Positions 52,986 through 61,402 of a DNA stretch of 64,000 nucleotides are shown one piece after another. The position numbers were made by a program, and so were the translations under genes. The notes under the pieces were generated by a model. That model was not told where the DNA came from, searched no databases, and was given only the letters and a program-made list of their open reading frames with translations. Numbering within the stretch: position 1 is the first letter of the stretch; each line of letters starts with the position of its first letter. Source of the DNA: JAIVHC01 sp049975505 (lineage in GTDB: Bacteria > Desulfobacterota > Desulfuromonadia > Desulfuromonadales > Desulfuromonadaceae); the NCBI GenBank assembly GCA_049975505.1, contig JBNGCY010000001.1, forward strand, positions 54,288 through 118,287, given 5' to 3'.

Positions 52986-53262
52986 TCAATGGTCATTTAG
53001 CATCAACCAGTATTGGGCGACATCGAGCATTCGGCAGGCGTANNNNNNNNNNNNNNNNNNNNNNNNNNNNNNNNNNNNNNNNNNNNNNNNNNNNNNNNNN
53101 NNNNNNNNNNNNNNNNNNNNNNNNNNNNNNNNNNNNNNNNNNGTCGGCCAGATCATTGATGGCGACAACCTTTATGTTGTGATGCTGAAACCCGGAGTAA
53201 AGGGCGCGAAGCACGCTCTGACCAATGCGGCCATAGCCATTTATAGCAATCCGATAATTCAT
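52986..53262 (-). CDS. Glyceraldehyde-3-phosphate or erythrose-4-phosphate dehydrogenase, interrupted by assembly gap
   Basis: The start codon at 53262 opens MNYRIAINGYGRIGQSVL, with the NAD loop GYGRIG, and about 40 residues are visible before the 100-N run. On the other side the residues YACRMLDVAQYWLMLNDH then stop (52986-52988) are the end of the same family. The two pieces are in different frames because 100 N is arbitrary. A normal enzyme has about 330 residues, so roughly 280 are missing. Whether it is gapA or epd cannot be told. Confidence 0.85.
53043..53142. other. Assembly gap of 100 N inside gapA/epd
   Basis: Exactly 100 N, a placeholder of unknown length. The flanking gene ends show that about 800-900 bp of real sequence are missing. 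Confidence 0.99.
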
Positions 53263-53455
53263 GTTTTTAGATTGGACACTTTCTTTGTGAGGGTCGCAGA
53301 CCGCTACCAGTATTTAGACAACCCAGTGAGATAGCGATTTTTACCGGAATCAGTTTGAGTTGTAAATATCTAAAACCATTTATTTGTAAGTGTTATTTCA
53401 AAAGTATTCTCCCTTGTCGAGTTGCCTGCAAAATAATTTCTCTCCTCACGCGAAT

Positions 53456-53485
53456 CTAATATTCACAAAACATTAACCTAATATT
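53456..53485. promoter_or_regulatory. Direct repeat CTAATATT upstream of phnF
   Basis: CTAATATT occurs at 53456-53463 and 53478-53485, starts 22 bp apart (two helical turns), about 40 bp before the phnF start. It lies in the 261-bp region divergent from gapA/epd. It could be an operator for PhnF or for PhoB-type control; no classical Pho box (CTGTCAT repeats) was seen. Confidence 0.35.
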
Positions 53486-53523
53486 TCGTCTCTATCTTTG
53501 ACCGCAGCAAAGGAGATATCTAG

Positions 53524-54255
53524 ATGTCTATATATCAGATTGAAAAAGGGGCGGGCTGCCAGCCTGTGTATCGCCAGATCAGCGAAAAGCTTACGGAAGA
53601 CGTTCAGAGTCTGTATCTTCCGGGTGATTTATTGCCGCCTGAAAATGAACTGGCGGATATGTTTGGAGTGAACCGCCACACACTCCGCAAAGCGATCGAT
53701 GAACTGGTAACCGATGGGCTGGTTCAGCGTCAACATGGCAGAGGGGTCTATGTCCTCGATTCCGCGATTAAGTATTCCATCGGCTCACGAACCAGGTTCA
53801 CCGAAACGCTTGAGGCCCAAGGTTATTCGACTGCAAGCCAGGTGCTGGATAAGCAGGTCATCTCCGCCAGGGGGAAAATCGCGAAACGGCTTAAAATTGC
53901 CGAAGGGGAGCGAGTGATCTATATCGAAAGCCTGCGCAAGGCTGAAGGGACGCCCTTCTGCCTGATCTCCCACTATCTGCCGCTTGCTCTCTGCCCTGAG
54001 CTGTTCGAAAAATACAACAGCGGTTCATTACATAAATTTCTGGAAACAGCCTGTGCCATAAGCCTCACCCGTCAGGAAAGTCTGGTCAGCACGACTCTGC
54101 CTGACGCTGACGAAGGGAAGAAATTGCAGATGCCTCTGCGTATACCGATCCTGAAAGTCAAAAGTATCAATATCGATACCAAGTCCCAAAAACCTGTCGA
54201 ATATGCGGTGACGCGGTTTCGTGGTGATTCCGCCGAACTCAGCTTTAAACCTTAA
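53524..54255 (+). CDS. phnF: GntR-family regulator PhnF of the C-P lyase operon
   Basis: 243 residues: a winged-helix DNA-binding domain (about 10-80, with YLPGDLLPPENELADMFGVNRHTLRKAIDEL) and a UTRA ligand domain (GSRTRFTETLEAQG onward), the HutC subgroup to which PhnF belongs. It probably represses or tunes the phn operon in response to a phosphonate. AAGGAGAT precedes the ATG. It is first in the operon, 23 bp before phnD. Confidence 0.9.
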   Translation: MSIYQIEKGAGCQPVYRQISEKLTEDVQSLYLPGDLLPPENELADMFGVNRHTLRKAIDELVTDGLVQRQHGRGVYVLDSAIKYSIGSRTRFTETLEAQGYSTASQVLDKQVISARGKIAKRLKIAEGERVIYIESLRKAEGTPFCLISHYLPLALCPELFEKYNSGSLHKFLETACAISLTRQESLVSTTLPDADEGKKLQMPLRIPILKVKSINIDTKSQKPVEYAVTRFRGDSAELSFKP

Positions 54256-54278
54256 AAAAACGAAGTGGAGAAAAAAAC

Positions 54279-55199
54279 ATGAAATCGAAAATCTTGATCG
54301 CCTTTGTTCTGATGATCACCTGTCTTGCTGGAGGGGTCTCTGCCGCCAACCTTCCCGATGGCTCCAAGGAGCATCCCCTGCGCGTGTTGATGGTGCCGAC
54401 CGACACTGGCACCAACGACATCACTCAGGATTACGCTCCGGTTTTTAACGGCATCACTAAAAACTACGGCATCTACTTTGATATCAAAGCGGGCAACAGC
54501 TATGCGGCGGTCGTCGAAGGCATGTGTAACGATCAGGTCGACATCGCTTGGTTTGGCGCTTCAACATACGGAGAAGCCAATAAAAAGTGTGGTGTTGACC
54601 TGCTGGCTGTTGATGTCAAAAAAGGTGACTCATCTTACTACTCGGGCATCTTTACTCGTAAAGGGAATGGCATCAAGTCGCTTGCCGATCTGAAAGGCAA
54701 AAGCATGGCATTCGGCAGTCCCCATTCAACCTCATCATTTAACTTCCCGGTGGCGATGTTGCTTGCCGAGGGGATTGACCCCTCAACGGATCTGAGCAAA
54801 ATTATCATTGCCGGCTCCCACTCTGCTTCAATCGCCGCTCTTGCCGAAGGCAAGGTTGATGCGGCTGCAGCCTCTTACAACTCTTACGGTAAAGCCGTCA
54901 AAAAGGGGGCAATCGATCCGACAAAATTTGCCCCGCTCGCCAAGTCGCAACCGATCCCCAATCCCCCTTTGGCGATGAATAAAGGGTTGGCTCCTGAGCT
55001 AAAGAAAAAGCTGCGTGACGCCTTCAATAATATCCACACCAAAATTGATCCATCGAAAATCAGGGGTTACGGCGGCAAGCAGGTTGATCGCTATGATGCG
55101 GACTTTGACGAGCAGAAAATTTTCGATGCTCTTTCCAAGCTGGGAGCCGTGACCAAGCAGGTTAAGGAGCGCATGCTTGACAAAGCAGGAACCCGCTAA
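54279..55199 (+). CDS. phnD: Phosphonate ABC transporter, substrate-binding protein PhnD
   Basis: 306 residues with a signal peptide (about 1-22, ending GGVSAAN). The mature protein is a phosphonate-binding periplasmic protein: MVPTDTGTNDITQDYAPVF, DIAWFGASTYGEAN, SMAFGSPHSTSSFN. It captures phosphonates for import by PhnC and PhnE. A strong intra-operon hairpin follows the gene. Confidence 0.93.
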   Translation: MKSKILIAFVLMITCLAGGVSAANLPDGSKEHPLRVLMVPTDTGTNDITQDYAPVFNGITKNYGIYFDIKAGNSYAAVVEGMCNDQVDIAWFGASTYGEANKKCGVDLLAVDVKKGDSSYYSGIFTRKGNGIKSLADLKGKSMAFGSPHSTSSFNFPVAMLLAEGIDPSTDLSKIIIAGSHSASIAALAEGKVDAAAASYNSYGKAVKKGAIDPTKFAPLAKSQPIPNPPLAMNKGLAPELKKKLRDAFNNIHTKIDPSKIRGYGGKQVDRYDADFDEQKIFDALSKLGAVTKQVKERMLDKAGTR

Positions 55200-55218
55200 G
55201 AATCGATCTCAAGGTCTG

Positions 55219-55247
55219 GCGGTGGAGAGCTCTTCACTCTCCACCGC
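55219..55247 (+). ncRNA. Hairpin in the phnD-phnC gap
   Basis: GCGGTGGAGAG (55219-55229) and its exact complement (55237-55247) form an 11-bp stem with a 7-nt loop, with no U-run. Such a hairpin after a binding-protein gene usually stabilises the upstream mRNA so that PhnD is made in excess over the transporter subunits. It is a structure, not a separate RNA gene. Confidence 0.6.
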
Positions 55248-55267
55248 TGCCACACAAGGAGTCTGAA

Positions 55268-56035
55268 ATGTTACGTTTTGAATCTGTCCATCGTACCTAC
55301 GCAGATGGAACCCGAGCGATTAAAGACGTCTCGCTGCACATTAAAAAGGGCGAGTTTTGCGTGTTGCTGGGGCCTTCCGGGGCCGGCAAATCAACCTTGA
55401 TGAACATGGTCAACGGTATGGTTGAACCATCGAACGGTCATGTTTATATCGGCGATCTGGAGCTCAATAAGAAAAACCGGATCAAAATTCAACGCCGAAT
55501 CGGCATGATTCACCAGCAGTTGCACCTGGTGCCCCGGCTTTCGGTTTTACACAATGTCCTCGCCGGTCTACTGCCGGATGTCAATTTCTGGCGCAGCCTG
55601 ATCAAGTCCTTTCCGTTTAAGGACCAGCGACGGGCGTTTCAACTGATGCAGGAGGTTGGCCTCGAAGAAAAGCATCTGAGGCGCAGAGCATCAGATCTTT
55701 CAGGAGGGCAACAACAACGGGTGGCGATTGCACGGGCCTTTATTTCAAACCCGGAGGTTGTCCTCGCTGACGAACCTGTTGCCAGCCTCGACCCGGCAAT
55801 GAGTCGCAGTGTGCTGCAAAGTTTGAAATCGGCGGCGCAAAGCCATGACGCGACGGTGATATGCACCCTCCATCAGCTCGATTACGCCCTTGAGTTTGCC
55901 GATCGCATCGTCGCCTTGCGAGAAGGAGAAGTGTTTTTTGACGGTCACCCGAGTGCCCTCGATGCGGCGATCCAGGATCAGCTCTACGACATGACCCGCC
56001 CCGCACCGGAAAGTCAGGAAAAGGTCGCAGCGTGA
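55268..56035 (+). CDS. phnC: Phosphonate ABC transporter, ATP-binding protein PhnC
   Basis: 255 residues with Walker A LGPSGAGKSTLMN, the Q-loop region GMIHQQLHLVPRLSV, signature LSGGQQQRVAIARAF and Walker B VVLADEPVASLDP. It powers phosphonate import. Its end overlaps phnE by 4 bp (GTGA), a coupled start. Confidence 0.95.
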   Translation: MLRFESVHRTYADGTRAIKDVSLHIKKGEFCVLLGPSGAGKSTLMNMVNGMVEPSNGHVYIGDLELNKKNRIKIQRRIGMIHQQLHLVPRLSVLHNVLAGLLPDVNFWRSLIKSFPFKDQRRAFQLMQEVGLEEKHLRRRASDLSGGQQQRVAIARAFISNPEVVLADEPVASLDPAMSRSVLQSLKSAAQSHDATVICTLHQLDYALEFADRIVALREGEVFFDGHPSALDAAIQDQLYDMTRPAPESQEKVAA

Positions 56036-57033
56036 ACTCATCAACCGATCAGAGCAGGCCGTGGCAGCAATGGGATTATTATCGTGCCATAACCCCTAAA
56101 AATATCCTCATTGCGCTTGTCTTATTCGTTCTTCTGTCGATTTCAGCGCACAATACCGAGATGGATGTTGCCCTCGTCAAAACCTCAAGAGCGATCCTTT
56201 CGGCCGTCGGCATCGGTGAATCTCAGGTGCTTGATGGTGCGACTCGCTTTGCCGGCAAGGCCTTTCCGCTGCAGATTGCCCAGCGCACAGAGGTTTCGCG
56301 GGTGGAAGATTTCGACCCGGAGAATCTGCCGCTGTTTGCCTACGTTGAGTTCGCAGAAAGTCGTGAATACGATGTCATGACCGACAGCTGGTCAACGGAG
56401 ACCGTCGAGTTTCTCGTCGAACCGGTTGGTTATCTCAGCAAAGTGTTAAAGAAAATGTGGGAGACCATTGAGATGGGATTCTGGGGCACCATTCTTTCCA
56501 TCATGATTTCCTTACCTTTAGGGATTGTGGCCAGCCGAAACTACGCACCCTTCAAATGGGTCTATTCGGTGGCGCGTGGCATATTAAGCTTTCACCGGTC
56601 TATGCCGGAATTGATCCTGGCCCTGCTGCTGGTGCTGATGTTCGGTTTCGGGCCTATTGCCGGGGTCTTGGCGCTGGCGATTCACACTAGTGGCGTGTTG
56701 GGGAAATTTTTCGCGGATGAAATCGAAAATGCTCCTTCTGGTCCCCAGCAGGCACTTGGCTCTTCAGGGGCCGGGCGATTGAAAGTCCTCTACTATGCGG
56801 TCGTGCCACACGTTCTGCCGGCCTGGATTGCTTACGTACAGTACATTTTTGAACGCAACATCCGTACGGCGACGGTTCTCGGTATCGTTGGTGCCGGTGG
56901 TATCGGCATGGAGTTGAAAGGTCGCTGGGACCTGTTCGATTATGGCCATGTCGCAACGATTCTGCTGATTATATTTATCACCGTTGTTCTGCTGGAAGCG
57001 GTCTCGCAACGCATCCGCAAAAAGGTGATATAG
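56032..57033 (+). CDS. phnE: Phosphonate ABC transporter, permease PhnE with periplasmic insert
   Basis: 333 residues starting at a GTG that overlaps phnC. After a first membrane segment (about 26-42) there is a hydrophilic stretch of about 95 residues (47-140), then five membrane segments and the EAA-like loop ENAPSGPQQALGSSGAGRLKVL. Most PhnE proteins are about 260-290 residues, so the insert is extra and probably periplasmic, where it may touch PhnD. GTILSIMISLPLGIVASRNY and IVGAGGIGMELKGRWDLF are family motifs. Confidence 0.92.
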   Translation: MNSSTDQSRPWQQWDYYRAITPKNILIALVLFVLLSISAHNTEMDVALVKTSRAILSAVGIGESQVLDGATRFAGKAFPLQIAQRTEVSRVEDFDPENLPLFAYVEFAESREYDVMTDSWSTETVEFLVEPVGYLSKVLKKMWETIEMGFWGTILSIMISLPLGIVASRNYAPFKWVYSVARGILSFHRSMPELILALLLVLMFGFGPIAGVLALAIHTSGVLGKFFADEIENAPSGPQQALGSSGAGRLKVLYYAVVPHVLPAWIAYVQYIFERNIRTATVLGIVGAGGIGMELKGRWDLFDYGHVATILLIIFITVVLLEAVSQRIRKKVI

Positions 57034-57093
57034 GTCAAAATCAAAAAATTTGCTGATGATGATATCTAAGATATCCAGACAATAAGAGGTCCT

Positions 57094-57552
57094 ATGATTG
57101 AACGCAGTCAATGGTGTAGCGCTTTACAAGCGTTGCCCGAAAAACAGATTCTGTCTCTGATAAAAGAGATGATGAGCACCTGGCGGGTGCGGCCAAAGGT
57201 GATTCCCCAGGCGGGTTTGGGAATGCTGAAATTGAAGGATAGCGCCCTGTGCGAACCCTTTTACCTGGGGGAGTTTCCTCTGGCGAGCGCATGGATCGAA
57301 GTGGAAACCGCCGATGGAACCGTTGCCGAAGGTGCTGCACAAATAATGAGCGACCATACCGAGCTTGCCGAGGCGCTGGCCCTGTGCGACGCCGTTCTTG
57401 CTGCCCAACTTCCCGGCTGGGAGCAGGTGGCGGAACTGCTGGCCGAAGGGGTGGCGATCCGCGCACGGATTGCTGGGGAAAGAAAGCAGATCCTCAGCCG
57501 TACCCAGGTCGATTTCTCGCTCCTGGATGAAGTGGGGGGCGAAGATGCTTGA
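57094..57552 (+). CDS. phnG: C-P lyase core subunit PhnG
   Basis: 152 residues of the PhnG family, part of the PhnGHIJ core that couples phosphonates to ATP ribose. RSQWCSALQALPEKQI and FYLGEFPLASAWIEV are family stretches. It follows phnE by 60 bp and its stop overlaps the phnH start by 8 bp. Confidence 0.93.
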   Translation: MIERSQWCSALQALPEKQILSLIKEMMSTWRVRPKVIPQAGLGMLKLKDSALCEPFYLGEFPLASAWIEVETADGTVAEGAAQIMSDHTELAEALALCDAVLAAQLPGWEQVAELLAEGVAIRARIAGERKQILSRTQVDFSLLDEVGGEDA

Positions 57553-58099
57553 GTTGAGCTCGATCTGGAAACCGGAGACACAGCAACAGCTCTTCAGGGC
57601 TCTGCTCAACGCCATGGCGCGCCCTGGTTCACTGGAAAGTAGTGTTTTACCGGCAGAAGATGAAGCCATCGGCTTGCCAGTGCTGGGGGTGCTTGTTGAC
57701 GCCGCAGTCTCTTTGGCCGACCCCCATCAGTTGTTACAAAAAAACGACTGGCTGTTTTTACAAGCAACCGAAAAGCATGCTGATAGCGCCGATTACATCC
57801 TCTGCAATGGCAACTTAGTGCCCGAATTTTCACCCAAGTGCGGCACTCTGACCTGCCCGGAACAGTCGGCTACCCTGATTATTTCGGTCAGCAGCTTAAA
57901 TTCTGGAACCACCCGTCTGCAGCTTAAGGGACCAGGCATTGCCGAGTCGGCAACCATGCTCATTGATGGGCTCGATCCGGCCTGGATGCAAACCCGACAA
58001 GACTGGGTGTGCGAGTTTCCCCTCGGCGTTGATCTAATTCTGGTCTCCGAGACACAGCTTGCAGCCATCCCCAGAACGACGAAAGTAGAGGTTCTCTGA
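57545..58099 (+). CDS. phnH: C-P lyase core subunit PhnH
   Basis: 184 residues, beginning MLELSSIWKPETQQQLFRAL and containing ALLNAMARPGSLES, the PhnH N-terminal hallmark, and a C-terminal GVDLILVSETQLAAIPRT. It is a structural subunit of the PhnGHIJ complex. The ATG at 57545 is preferred because it is coupled to the phnG stop; upstream reading in the same frame (to 57365) runs inside phnG. Stop and phnI start share a base (TGATG). Confidence 0.92.
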   Translation: MLELSSIWKPETQQQLFRALLNAMARPGSLESSVLPAEDEAIGLPVLGVLVDAAVSLADPHQLLQKNDWLFLQATEKHADSADYILCNGNLVPEFSPKCGTLTCPEQSATLIISVSSLNSGTTRLQLKGPGIAESATMLIDGLDPAWMQTRQDWVCEFPLGVDLILVSETQLAAIPRTTKVEVL

Positions 58100-59211
58100 T
58101 GGGATACGTAGCAATCAAGGGAGGTGGCCGGGCCATTGCCGGCACCAAGGATGTTTTTGACTATCTGCGCACTCGACAGGGAGAAGCAGGGACACCCCTC
58201 GATACAGACACCATCGAGCAGCAGTTGCGACTACTGCATAGCCGTGTTCTCTCGGAAGGGGGCATTTATTCTCCGCAGTTGGCTTCGCTGGCGCTGAAGC
58301 AGGCACAGGGAGATACGCTGGAAGCCGCTTTCATTTTACGCGCCTACCGTTCAACACGGCCCCGGCTCACTGAGACCCCGCTGCTCGACACCGGCAAGAT
58401 GCGTCTGACCCGGCGGATTTCTGCAGCCTTTAAAGATATTCCCGGTGGGCAAATGCTGGGCGCAACAACCGACTATCAATTACGGATGCTGCGCATGGAG
58501 TTGCTCAACGAGTCGCCGGAACAGTTTCGCCAAATCAGTCGAGACTGGTTTTCCTCTGCTGCTGAGGCTGAGTTGCCCGACAGCTTTCCCAAGGTTCTTG
58601 ACCGATTACGGCAGCAAGGACTGCTCCCCCAGCCGGATGCGGCAGCGGCGGAGCGTGAACCTTTTGATATCACCCGCGAGCCGCTGATTTTCCCGGTCCC
58701 GCGTTCGGCGGCGCTGGCGACAATGGCGCGGGCCGAACAGGGATCTTTACTGGCTATCGCCTATTCGAACATGCGCGGCTACGGGGATGTCCATCCGACC
58801 GTTGCCGAGCTCCGGGTCGGCTACCTGCCGGTACTTCTGCCGCATCCGATCACTGGCGAACTGACCGAAGTTGGCGAAGTTGAAATGACCGAGTGCGAAG
58901 TCATCGCCATGTATGAAGACGACACTGAACAAAACAAAGCAGTCTTCACCCTTGGTTACGGGGCCTGCTACGGCCACAACGAAGTCAAGGCGATCAGCAT
59001 GGCGATTCTCGATCGTGCCCTGCAATCAGGGATGCAGGATGGCCCACGCAACCCGTCGGAAGATCCGGAGTTTGTTCTGTTGCATGTCGATGGCGTCGAC
59101 TCCATGGGTTTTTGCACCCACTACAAAATGCCCCACTATGTCACCTTCCAATCTGACATGGACCGTTTGCGTGCCACCCAGAAAAAACAGGCTGAAAAGG
59201 AGCAAAGCTGA
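58099..59211 (+). CDS. phnI: C-P lyase core subunit PhnI (nucleosidase)
   Basis: 370 residues. PhnI releases adenine from ATP and, with PhnGHJ-L help, attaches phosphonate to ribose triphosphate. It starts MGYVAIKGGGRAIAGTKDV and contains FNMRGYG-type SNMRGYGDVHPTVAEL and GYGACYGHNEVKAISMAIL, conserved in PhnI. The gene is coupled at both ends (TGATG with phnH and phnJ). Confidence 0.95.
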   Translation: MGYVAIKGGGRAIAGTKDVFDYLRTRQGEAGTPLDTDTIEQQLRLLHSRVLSEGGIYSPQLASLALKQAQGDTLEAAFILRAYRSTRPRLTETPLLDTGKMRLTRRISAAFKDIPGGQMLGATTDYQLRMLRMELLNESPEQFRQISRDWFSSAAEAELPDSFPKVLDRLRQQGLLPQPDAAAAEREPFDITREPLIFPVPRSAALATMARAEQGSLLAIAYSNMRGYGDVHPTVAELRVGYLPVLLPHPITGELTEVGEVEMTECEVIAMYEDDTEQNKAVFTLGYGACYGHNEVKAISMAILDRALQSGMQDGPRNPSEDPEFVLLHVDGVDSMGFCTHYKMPHYVTFQSDMDRLRATQKKQAEKEQS

Positions 59212-60092
59212 TGAGTAGCACACAAAGTTTTGGCTTTCTGGATGAATATGCCAAAAGAGAAGTTCGGCGTAGCGCCCTCAAAGCGGTAGCGATTCCCGGC
59301 TATCAGGTTCCCTATTCAAGCCGGGAAATGCCGATGGGCAGAGGCTTCGGTACCGGCGGCTTGCAGCTGACCCTGGCGCTGATCGGGTCGCAAGAGACCC
59401 TCAAGGTGATCGACCAGGGGTCCGATGATTCGGTGAATGCCGTCAATCTACGCAGCTTTATAGAGATGAATTGTCCCGGCATCGACACCACCACCAAAAC
59501 AGCTGAAGCCAGCCTGATTCAATCCCGCCACCGGATTCCGGAACAGCCCCTGCGCGAGGATCAGATCATCGTGCTGCAGGTTCCCTATCCCGATCCTCTG
59601 GTCCTGGTTGAGCCGTCAGAAGATAAACGCAAGCAGATGCATGGCGAAATGGATTATTCACGCCTGCTGGTCAAGCTTTATGAGGATATGGTCAGCTTTG
59701 ATGAAATCACTATTTCGCACCGCTACCCAACCCGAATCAACGGCCAGTATGTCCTCGACCCATCGCCGATACCACGCTGGGATATCCATAAAATGAATCA
59801 CTCAAAAGGACTGATTCTATTTGGTGCCGGGCGGGAGAAAAAGATCTATGCGGTACCACCCTACACAGTAGCCGAACCACTGGTTTTTAGTGATGTCCCC
59901 TTCTGCGTCGAGAATTTCACTGATGAGGAGGGTAACCGTCGAGCCTGCCGGATCTGCGGCTGCCGTTCAAGTTTTCTGGATGAATACAGCGATTCGCGCA
60001 CCGGGGAGACCGTCTATCAATGTTCCGACGCGGACTGGTGTGAAGAATTCAACCAATCCGCAGTGAAGCCTGCAGGGGGCAGCAATGAATAA
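59211..60092 (+). CDS. phnJ: C-P lyase radical SAM subunit PhnJ
   Basis: 293 residues. PhnJ cleaves the carbon-phosphorus bond through a 5'-deoxyadenosyl radical. Its cluster and catalytic cysteines are in RRACRICGCRSS (C, C) and YQCSDADWCEEF (C, C), matching the four-cysteine pattern of E. coli PhnJ. PMGRGFGTGGLQLTL near the start is typical. It overlaps phnK by 8 bp. Confidence 0.95.
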   Translation: MSSTQSFGFLDEYAKREVRRSALKAVAIPGYQVPYSSREMPMGRGFGTGGLQLTLALIGSQETLKVIDQGSDDSVNAVNLRSFIEMNCPGIDTTTKTAEASLIQSRHRIPEQPLREDQIIVLQVPYPDPLVLVEPSEDKRKQMHGEMDYSRLLVKLYEDMVSFDEITISHRYPTRINGQYVLDPSPIPRWDIHKMNHSKGLILFGAGREKKIYAVPPYTVAEPLVFSDVPFCVENFTDEEGNRRACRICGCRSSFLDEYSDSRTGETVYQCSDADWCEEFNQSAVKPAGGSNE

Positions 60093-60825
60093 AGTCCTTA
60101 ACGTTTCCAATTTGTCCAAGGTGTACGGGCCCGGTTGCCCCGACTGCTTCAACCTGACCGGACCACAGTATGACACCAACATCTGCCCGCGTTGTAAGAG
60201 CGTTGTTGCCGCCCATAATGTCTCCTTTGATCTCTATCAAGGGGAAATTCTCGGCATTATGGGGGAGTCCGGCTCCGGTAAATCAACTGCGGTGAAATGT
60301 CTCTACTTTGATGAGCCGCCAACCTCTGGGCGGGCAACGTTTTTCGATATGAATGGCAAGCAACACGATCTGTTTTCCCTGAATGCGGCGCGTCAGCGGT
60401 GGTTGGCCAACCATCACTTCGGAATGGTTTATCAGAATCCGAATCTAGGGCTTAACTTCGACATAACGGCTGGTGGAAATATCGCAGAACGTTTGTTGAT
60501 GTCAGATGTCGACAGCTTTACCCAGATCCGCAACCGTGCCAAAGAATTGCTGACCCGGACGGAAGTGCTGACGGAGCGGATGGATGAACTGCCGAAAAAC
60601 TTTTCCGGCGGCATGCAGCAACGGGTGCAGATCGCCAAGGCGTTGGCAACCCAGCCCAGCTTGTTGTTTCTCGATGAGGTGACGACGGGCCTCGATCTCT
60701 CGGTGCAGGCCGCTATTCTCGACTTGATTATGGAAATTCAGCAGGAAATGGCGACCGCCATGATTGTTGTGACCCATGATCTGGGCGTTATCCGCCTGCT
60801 GGCCGGTCGGACTCTGGTGATGAAA
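60085..60825 (+). CDS. phnK: C-P lyase ATP-binding subunit PhnK with N-terminal four-cysteine insert (cut by gap)
   Basis: 247 residues are visible up to LAGRTLVMK before the gap; about 25-35 more are expected. ABC motifs: Walker A GESGSGKST, MVYQNPNLGLNFDIT, signature FSGGMQQRVQIAKAL, Walker B LLFLDEVTTGLD and the H-loop VVTHDLGV. Between the first strand (VSNLSKVYGPG) and VSFDLYQGE an insert has cysteines at 18, 21, 34 and 37 (CPDC, CPRC), not found in E. coli PhnK and probably binding zinc or a cluster. Confidence 0.9.
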
Positions 60826-60925
60826 NNNNNNNNNNNNNNNNNNNNNNNNNNNNNNNNNNNNNNNNNNNNNNNNNNNNNNNNNNNNNNNNNNNNNNNNNNN
60901 NNNNNNNNNNNNNNNNNNNNNNNNN
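60826..60925. other. Assembly gap of 100 N between phnK and phnL
   Basis: Exactly 100 N. The missing parts of PhnK (about 30 residues) and PhnL (about 75 residues including Walker A) need roughly 300-350 bp, so the true gap is larger. Confidence 0.99.
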
Positions 60926-61402
60926 GCCGATGAACATCAAATTCTGGCCCTGAGAAAAGCCGAAATCAGTTTTGTCACCCAGTTTCTACACGCTCTGCCA
61001 CGGCAGGCCACGGAGGATGTCGTCGCCCAGCCTCTGTTTGAACGGGGTGTCGATCGTGAGGAGGCCCGCGATAAAGCCCGCGCCCTGCTTGCCGCCATGA
61101 ACCTGCCGCAAAGATTGTGGGGGATTTCACCGGCAACCTTCTCCGGGGGAGAAAAACAGCGGGTCAATCTTGCCAGAGGACTGGTTGCAAAACCGCGGCT
61201 GCTGCTGCTGGATGAGCCGACGGCCAGTCTGGACAAGAAAACCAGTGAACGCGTCGTGCGCTTGATAGAACAATTAAAAGAGGAGGGGACCGCCATTCTG
61301 GCGATCTTTCATCATCCGGAGTTGATTGCCCGTATGGCAGACCAGGTGGTGGAACTCGAAGCCCCTTGTGATAACACCAAAATTCTTGCGGAGGTCAGCT
61401 GA
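60926..61402 (+). CDS. phnL: C-P lyase ATP-binding subunit PhnL (N-terminus in gap)
   Basis: 158 residues are visible, in frame from the first base after the gap. AEISFVTQFLHALPRQATEDVV is the Q-loop region (key part FVTQFL), FSGGEKQRVNLARGL the signature, LLLLDEPTASLD Walker B, and AIFHHPELI the H-loop. Walker A and about 75 residues are lost in the gap. The stop overlaps the phnM start (TGATG). Confidence 0.9.
   Translation, partial: ADEHQILALRKAEISFVTQFLHALPRQATEDVVAQPLFERGVDREEARDKARALLAAMNLPQRLWGISPATFSGGEKQRVNLARGLVAKPRLLLLDEPTASLDKKTSERVVRLIEQLKEEGTAILAIFHHPELIARMADQVVELEAPCDNTKILAEVS

Noticed and set aside
53263..53523. A classical Pho box before phnF
   Set aside because: No CTGTCAT-type direct repeats are present; only the CTAATATT pair was reported.
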